The position numbers and the translations under genes are program-made. Shown here one piece after another: positions 5,920 to 9,441 of a DNA stretch of 9,441 nucleotides. The DNA is from Corynebacterium sp. (lineage in GTDB: Bacteria; Actinomycetota; Actinomycetes; Mycobacteriales; Mycobacteriaceae): contig JAKDIS010000098.1 in the NCBI GenBank assembly GCA_030450335.1, forward strand, positions 1-9,441, in the 5' to 3' direction. The first letter of the stretch is position 1. Each line of letters begins with the position of its first letter. The notes under the pieces are model-generated. The model made no database searches. It worked only from the letters and a program-made list of their open reading frames with translations, and was not told the DNA's origin.

Positions 5920-5939
5920 GGTCTACACCCGGTGAAAAC

Positions 5940-5954
5940 TTGCACGCAATGCAA
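5940..5954. promoter_or_regulatory. TTGCA-N5-TGCAA dyad upstream of tetR
   Basis: Perfect 5-bp arms TTGCA (5940-5944) and TGCAA (5950-5954) lie in an AT-rich stretch 26 bp upstream of the tetR start, near the expected -35 region. It could be a second operator or part of the promoter. No specific regulator is recognised. Confidence 0.3.
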
Positions 5955-5966
5955 AAATATCGTTAA

Positions 5967-5979
5967 CCCCATTATGGGG
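5967..5979. terminator. Short palindrome after rnhA, weak terminator or operator
   Basis: CCCCAT-T-ATGGGG is a perfect 13-bp palindrome starting 5 bases beyond the rnhA stop. On the minus-strand RNA it gives a 4-bp GC stem with an AUAAU loop, followed after nine bases by a run of five U (TTAACGATATTTTT). The distance to the U-run makes it a weak terminator. The symmetry also fits a protein-binding site upstream of tetR. Confidence 0.35.
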
Positions 5980-5983
5980 GTAG

Positions 5984-6880
5984 TCAGCCCCGCGCGGTTT
6001 GCTGATGGTGACGCAGAATGAGATGAGCGTCACCCTCCCCGGAGCCTCCGCCGGCACGCACCCACACCGAGCTGCGCACCGTGGTCCCGTAGGCCCCCGT
6101 CGCCGTGGACCGCACCAGCACCGCGTCGTCCCCCAACGCCTCGGTCACCACGTCGGAGACCTCCAACCGGTCGAACCCGCGCAGCGGCGCCAGCGAGTCC
6201 AGGAACCCCGCACGGTCGAGAACCCGCCCGTCACGGTCGACGACGTGCAGGTCCGGGTGCAGCAGTGCCTCGGCGAATTCACGGTTGCCGCGCACCTCGT
6301 CGGTGTAGAGCGCCAGCTCCCGCGCGGCGGCGTCCTCTGCGTCCTGCGCGGCGTCGGACGCATCGGGCGCGCCGGACGTCGCGGCGTCCTGCGCCGGTAC
6401 GGCTGTCCCGTCGAGGCCGGGGCCGGTCTCGGGGGAGCGGCGTTGCGAGAAGGCGGTGGCGGCGGCGTTCGCCCGCTTGTCCGCCGCCTCGTTCATCGGG
6501 TGCCCGGCGTGCCCCTTCACCCACTCGAAGGCGACGTCCCTGCCCTGCATCGCCGCGTCGATCGCCTTCATCAGGTCGACGTTCTGCACCGGCTTGCCGT
6601 CGCGCTTCTTCCAACCCTTGCGCTTCCATCCTGGCATCCACTTCGTCACCGAGTTGATCACGTACTGGGAGTCACACAGGATCAGCAGGTGCTGGCCCGC
6701 GGCGTCCGGGTGCGCGGCCGTGCTCTCCAGCAGGTCCAGGACGGCCTTGAGCTCGCCCATGTTGTTCGTGCCGTGCGGCCAGCCGCCGGCCTTCCAGGTG
6801 TCGTCGTCGATGTACCAGGCCCAGCCTGCGGGGCCGGGGTTTCCGAGGGCGGAGCCGTCAGCGGCTGCGGTGATCGTCAT
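5984..6880 (-). CDS. rnhA: Ribonuclease HI with C-terminal DUF4440/NTF2-like domain, 298 aa
   Basis: Residues 1-145 are a complete RNase HI, which cuts the RNA strand of RNA-DNA hybrids using two metal ions. The catalytic residues are D8 (ADGSALGNPGPAG), E43 (NNMGELKAV), D70 (ILCDSQYVINS) and D134 (NEAADKRAN), with the flexible-loop H124 in KGHAGH. The basic handle region W81-K96 (GWKRKGWKKRDGK) is present. An Ala/Asp/Ser-rich linker (about 145-185) leads to a second domain (about 187-298) beginning ELALYTDEVRGN. That domain resembles DUF4440, an NTF2/SnoaL-like fold, with LHPDLHVVDRDGRVLDRAGFLDSL and repeated strands. The role of that domain is unknown. Typical bacterial RNase HI is about 155 aa, so this is nearly twice as long. 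ATG 6880 is chosen over the ATG at 6910 because the conserved domain starts there and a -10-like GACGAT (6888-6893) sits 7 nt upstream. Confidence 0.92.
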   Translation of the reverse strand: MTITAAADGSALGNPGPAGWAWYIDDDTWKAGGWPHGTNNMGELKAVLDLLESTAAHPDAAGQHLLILCDSQYVINSVTKWMPGWKRKGWKKRDGKPVQNVDLMKAIDAAMQGRDVAFEWVKGHAGHPMNEAADKRANAAATAFSQRRSPETGPGLDGTAVPAQDAATSGAPDASDAAQDAEDAAARELALYTDEVRGNREFAEALLHPDLHVVDRDGRVLDRAGFLDSLAPLRGFDRLEVSDVVTEALGDDAVLVRSTATGAYGTTVRSSVWVRAGGGSGEGDAHLILRHHQQTARG

Positions 6881-6912
6881 GCAAGGTATCGTCCCACACG
6901 CCACGGACATGG

Positions 6913-6954
6913 GAAGAGGGGCACCGCGACGGTGGTGTCGCGGTGCCCCTCTTC
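6913..6954 (-). terminator. 18-bp perfect hairpin, fumC terminator
   Basis: Bases 6913-6930 pair perfectly with 6937-6954 around a 6-nt loop (GGTGGT on the plus strand). Lying between the fumC stop (6992) and the rnhA start (6880), it most likely ends fumC transcription. The U-tract on the minus-strand side is short (CUCUUCCC). Confidence 0.75.
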
Positions 6955-6960
6955 TCCCGT

Positions 6961-6981
6961 CGTCCCCTCACTGCGGGGACG
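6961..6981 (-). terminator. Second hairpin immediately after fumC
   Basis: CGTCCCC (6961-6967) pairs with GGGGACG (6975-6981) around a 7-nt loop. It lies 10 bases beyond the fumC stop and only 6 bases from the long hairpin at 6913-6954. It has no U-tract; it may protect the mRNA 3' end or assist the main terminator. Confidence 0.4.
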
Positions 6982-6991
6982 GCTGGAGCTG

Positions 6992-8389
6992 TTAGTCGCG
7001 GTCGGTGTTCGCCATGGCGAGCACGTCGAGGCGCTTGTCCAGCTCCTCCTCCGACAGGGTCTCGGGCACGAAGCCCAGGTCGATCACGGTCTGGCGGATG
7101 GTCTTGCCCTGGGCCAGCGCGGTCTTGGCGACCTTCGCGGCGGCCTCGTAGCCGATCGCGGAGTTCAGCGGGGTCACGATGGACGGTGAGGACTCCGCCA
7201 GGGTGCGCATACGCTCGTTGTTCGGCTCGATGCCGTCGACCAGGCGCTCGGCGAACACCGTGGAGGTGTTGGCGAGCAGCTTGGCGGACTCCAGCACGTT
7301 GCGGGCCATCATCGGGATGAACACGTTGAGCTCGAAGTGGCCCTGTGCACCACCGAAGGTGATGGCGGCGTCGTTGCCGATGACCTGCGCGGCGACCTGG
7401 GTGGCGGTCTCGCACAGCACCGGGTTGACCTTGCCGGGCATGATCGAGGAACCCGGCTGCAGGTCGGGGAGGTGGATCTCACCGAAGCCGGTCAGCGGGC
7501 CGGAGCCCATCATGCGGATGTCGTTGGCGATCTTGTTCAGCGAGACGGCCACGGTGCGCATCGCACCGGAGAACTCCACGAGCGCGTCGCGGGCGGCCTG
7601 TGCCTCGAAGTGGTTCTCCGCCTCGGTCAGCTCCTCGACACCGGTGAGCTTCTTGAGCTCCTCGGTGACCTTCGCGCCGAAGTCGGCGGAGGTGTTCAGG
7701 CCGGTACCGGTGGCGGTGCCGCCGATGGCCAGCTCGCCGAGACGCGGCAGGGTGGCCTCGATGCGCTGGATGCCCAGCTCGATCTGACGGGCGTAGCCGC
7801 CGAACTCCTGGCCCAGGGTCACCGGGACGGCGTCCATGAGGTGGGTGCGGCCGGACTTCACGTCGTTCTTCCACTCGGTGGCCTTCGCCGCGAGGGAGGA
7901 GTGCAGGGTCTTCAGTGCCGGGATCAGGCTGGTGACGGCCGCCTCGGTCGCCGCGACGTGCGTGGCGGTGGGGAAGGTGTCGTTCGACGACTGGCCCATG
8001 TTCACGTCGTCGTTCGGGTGGATGTCCACCCCGTCCTGCTTGGCCAGCGAGGCGATGACCTCGTTGGTGTTCATGTTCGACGAGGTGCCCGAACCGGTCT
8101 GGAAGACGTCGATCGGGAACTCGTCGTTGTAGGTGCCCTCGGCGATGGCCTTGCCGGCGGCGATGATGGCGTCCGCCTTGGTGCCGTCCAACGCGCCGGA
8201 GTCCTTGTTGACCTGGGCGCAGGCTGCCTTCAGCAGGCCCATGGCACGGATCTGCGCGGCCTCCAGGGGCCGGTCGGAGATCGGGAAGTTCTCCACGGCA
8301 CGCTGGGTCTGTGCACGCCACAGGGCCTTGGCCGGGACCTTGACCTCACCCATGGTGTCGTGCTCGATGCGGAATTCCTGCTCACTCAT
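6992..8389 (-). CDS. fumC: Class II fumarate hydratase (fumarase C), 465 aa
   Basis: Converts fumarate and L-malate in the TCA cycle; an iron-sulfur-independent homotetrameric cytoplasmic enzyme. The sequence is full length for the family (about 460-470 aa). Substrate-site loops are clear: [13 protein letters not shown] (residues 98-110), the SSND loop (134-137) and the TH pair at 182-183 for the general acid/base region. The fumarase/aspartase signature [10 protein letters not shown] is at 313-322 with its catalytic serine loop. GSGTSSNMN and the length fit fumarase better than aspartase or argininosuccinate lyase. ATG 8389 begins [16 protein letters not shown], as expected. A Shine-Dalgarno-like AGGAAGGA (8404-8411) lies 14 nt upstream, unusually far. 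A hairpin (8442-8473) separates it from glpX upstream, and two hairpins follow. glpX-fum adjacency is also seen in mycobacteria. Confidence 0.97.
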   Translation of the reverse strand: MSEQEFRIEHDTMGEVKVPAKALWRAQTQRAVENFPISDRPLEAAQIRAMGLLKAACAQVNKDSGALDGTKADAIIAAGKAIAEGTYNDEFPIDVFQTGSGTSSNMNTNEVIASLAKQDGVDIHPNDDVNMGQSSNDTFPTATHVAATEAAVTSLIPALKTLHSSLAAKATEWKNDVKSGRTHLMDAVPVTLGQEFGGYARQIELGIQRIEATLPRLGELAIGGTATGTGLNTSADFGAKVTEELKKLTGVEELTEAENHFEAQAARDALVEFSGAMRTVAVSLNKIANDIRMMGSGPLTGFGEIHLPDLQPGSSIMPGKVNPVLCETATQVAAQVIGNDAAITFGGAQGHFELNVFIPMMARNVLESAKLLANTSTVFAERLVDGIEPNNERMRTLAESSPSIVTPLNSAIGYEAAAKVAKTALAQGKTIRQTVIDLGFVPETLSEEELDKRLDVLAMANTDRD

Positions 8390-8441
8390 AATGAACTGTC
8401 GTGTCCTTCCTGATTATTGTGACGACTGACATATAAGGGTA

Positions 8442-8473
8442 CCCGCAGGCGTTCCGGACGGTGTGCCTGCGGG
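8442..8473 (-). terminator. glpX terminator hairpin
   Basis: CCCGCAGGC (8442-8450) and GCCTGCGGG (8465-8473) form a perfect 9-bp stem with a 14-nt loop, 12 bases past the glpX stop codon. On the minus strand it is followed by TACCCTTATATG, a weak U-rich tail. It probably ends or attenuates glpX transcription before the fumC promoter region (8390-8441). Confidence 0.6.
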
Positions 8474-8485
8474 GGTGGGGGAGGA

Positions 8486-9441
8486 TCAGATGTAGTCCTG
8501 GACCGAGTAGTCCTTGAGCTTCTGCAGCTGGTGGGTGGCCTCGATGCTGCGGATCGTGCCGGAACGCTCGCGCATCACCAGCGAGCGGGTGGTCGCGCCG
8601 CCGGCGCGGTAGCTGACGCCGCGCAGCATGTCGCCGTTGGTCACGCCGGTGGCGACGAAGTAGCAGTTGTCGGAGGACACCAGGTCATTGGTGCCCAGGA
8701 CGGTGTCGAGCGACAGGCCGGCGTCGATCGCCTTCTGCCGCTCGGTGTCGTCGGTGGGGGCCAGCACGCCCTGGATCTCGCCGCCCATGCACTTCATCGC
8801 GCAGGCGGTGATGATGCCCTCCGGGGTGCCGCCGGTGCCCATCATCAGGTCGACCGCGTGGCTCTCGCCGGCGGCGGCCACGGCACCGGCCACGTCGCCG
8901 TCTCCGATGAGCCGCACCTTCGCGCCCGCCGCGCGGATCTCCGCGATCAGGTCGTGGTGACGGGGACGGTCCAGCACCACGACGGTGACGTCCGAGGGGT
9001 GAACGCCCTTGGCCTTGGCGACGGCGTTGATGTTGTGGGCGGCGGGTGCCTGGATGTCGATGCTGCCGGCGGCCTCGGGGCCCACGGCGATCTTCTTCAT
9101 GTAGAACACGGCGGACGGGTCGTACATCGACCCGCGCTCGGCGGCGGCGAGCACGGAGATGGCGTTGGGGCGTCCCTCGGCCATCAGCGTGGTGCCGTCC
9201 ACCGGGTCCACGGCGATGTCGACGGCCGGGCCCTCGCCCGTGCCGACGGACTCACCGTTGAACAGCATCGGCGCTTCGTCCTTCTCGCCCTCGCCGATGA
9301 TCACGGTGCCGTTCATCTGCACGGTGTTGATCATCCTGCGCATGGCGTCCACGGCGGCACCGTCGCCGGACTCCTTCTTCCCTCGGCCGACCCACTTGCC
9401 GGACGCCAGGGCCGCCGCCTCGGTAACACGCACCAGCTCCA
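8486..9441 (-). CDS. glpX: Class II fructose-1,6-bisphosphatase GlpX, 5' end outside window
   Basis: Removes the 1-phosphate of fructose 1,6-bisphosphate in gluconeogenesis; metal-dependent, cytoplasmic. Corynebacteria and mycobacteria use GlpX as their main or only FBPase. Visible family features in order are [13 protein letters not shown] (24-36 counted from the valine codon at 9433), [10 protein letters not shown] (47-56), the metal-binding DPVDGTT with [12 protein letters not shown] next to it, and [11 protein letters not shown]. In the second half are [43 protein letters not shown] and a near C-terminal [21 protein letters not shown]. The GTG at 9433 is not the start: the frame stays open as ...[12 protein letters not shown] to the window edge, so an N-terminal piece of roughly 15-20 residues compared with C. 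glutamicum GlpX lies beyond 9441. The C-terminus ends in DYSVQDYI, slightly shorter than in that relative. fumC lies downstream. Confidence 0.96.
   Translation of the reverse strand, partial: ELVRVTEAAALASGKWVGRGKKESGDGAAVDAMRRMINTVQMNGTVIIGEGEKDEAPMLFNGESVGTGEGPAVDIAVDPVDGTTLMAEGRPNAISVLAAAERGSMYDPSAVFYMKKIAVGPEAAGSIDIQAPAAHNINAVAKAKGVHPSDVTVVVLDRPRHHDLIAEIRAAGAKVRLIGDGDVAGAVAAAGESHAVDLMMGTGGTPEGIITACAMKCMGGEIQGVLAPTDDTERQKAIDAGLSLDTVLGTNDLVSSDNCYFVATGVTNGDMLRGVSYRAGGATTRSLVMRERSGTIRSIEATHQLQKLKDYSVQDYI

Noticed and set aside
8418..8433. TGTGA half-site upstream of fumC as a GlxR (CRP-type) site
   Set aside because: Only the left half TGTGA is present; the right half does not match TCACA at the required spacing.
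8486..9433. GTG 9433 as the glpX start
   Set aside because: The frame continues upstream as MELV to the window edge and the known family N-terminus extends further, so this is an internal valine codon.
1..9441. Mobile elements, CRISPR arrays, tRNA or rRNA genes
   Set aside because: No transposase, integrase, regularly spaced repeats, terminal inverted repeats or cloverleaf-type sequences were seen. Base composition is even throughout apart from short AT-rich promoter regions.

Overview
The window looks like chromosome from a high-GC Corynebacterium or close relative. GC content is high, codons are strongly GC-rich at the third position, and the glpX and fum products closely resemble corynebacterial proteins. 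The order phoH2 ... fum-glpX is also kept in mycobacteria. Many genes appear to be leaderless, with a TANNNT-type -10 box 6-8 nt before the start codon, as is common in this group. I see no insertion sequence, prophage, CRISPR array, tRNA or rRNA.

Layout. Bases 1-509 hold no convincing protein gene, but they are not empty. A sigma70-type promoter (TTGACA / TAACCT, 122-151) is overlapped by a good DtxR-like iron box (135-153). It is followed by about 290 nt with extensive self-complementarity and then a strong intrinsic terminator (394-447). The best reading is an undescribed, possibly iron-controlled structured small RNA (157-447). Next is a divergent pair whose two leaderless promoters share 47 bp: a minus-strand DUF5997 protein (510-866) and a plus-strand orphan LysR-type substrate-binding domain without a helix-turn-helix (914-1504). 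On the plus strand there follow phoH2, a PIN-PhoH fusion (1589-2983), and a phosphinothricin-acetyltransferase-like GNAT enzyme (3032-3571).

From 3568 to the end everything is on the minus strand. Read in the direction of transcription the order is: glpX (class II fructose-1,6-bisphosphatase, start outside the window), fumC (class II fumarase), an RNase HI fused to a DUF4440/NTF2-like domain, a TetR-type regulator, and a 14-helix DHA2 multidrug exporter. Hairpins separate glpX/fumC and fumC/rnhA, so these are probably separate units. tetR and the exporter are 69 bp apart and look like an autoregulated resistance operon, with a TGTCTC-N6-GAGACA dyad centred on the tetR start codon. The GNAT and exporter genes meet tail to tail and overlap by 3 bp at their stop codons.

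How the genes work together. glpX and fumC are central metabolism (gluconeogenesis and TCA cycle). rnhA and phoH2 act on RNA or RNA-DNA hybrids. The GNAT and TetR/exporter genes look like a small self-protection block inserted between phoH2 and fum-rnhA relative to the mycobacterial arrangement. The most novel element is the candidate small RNA at the left end, which shows the same 8-nt loop on two neighbouring hairpins.
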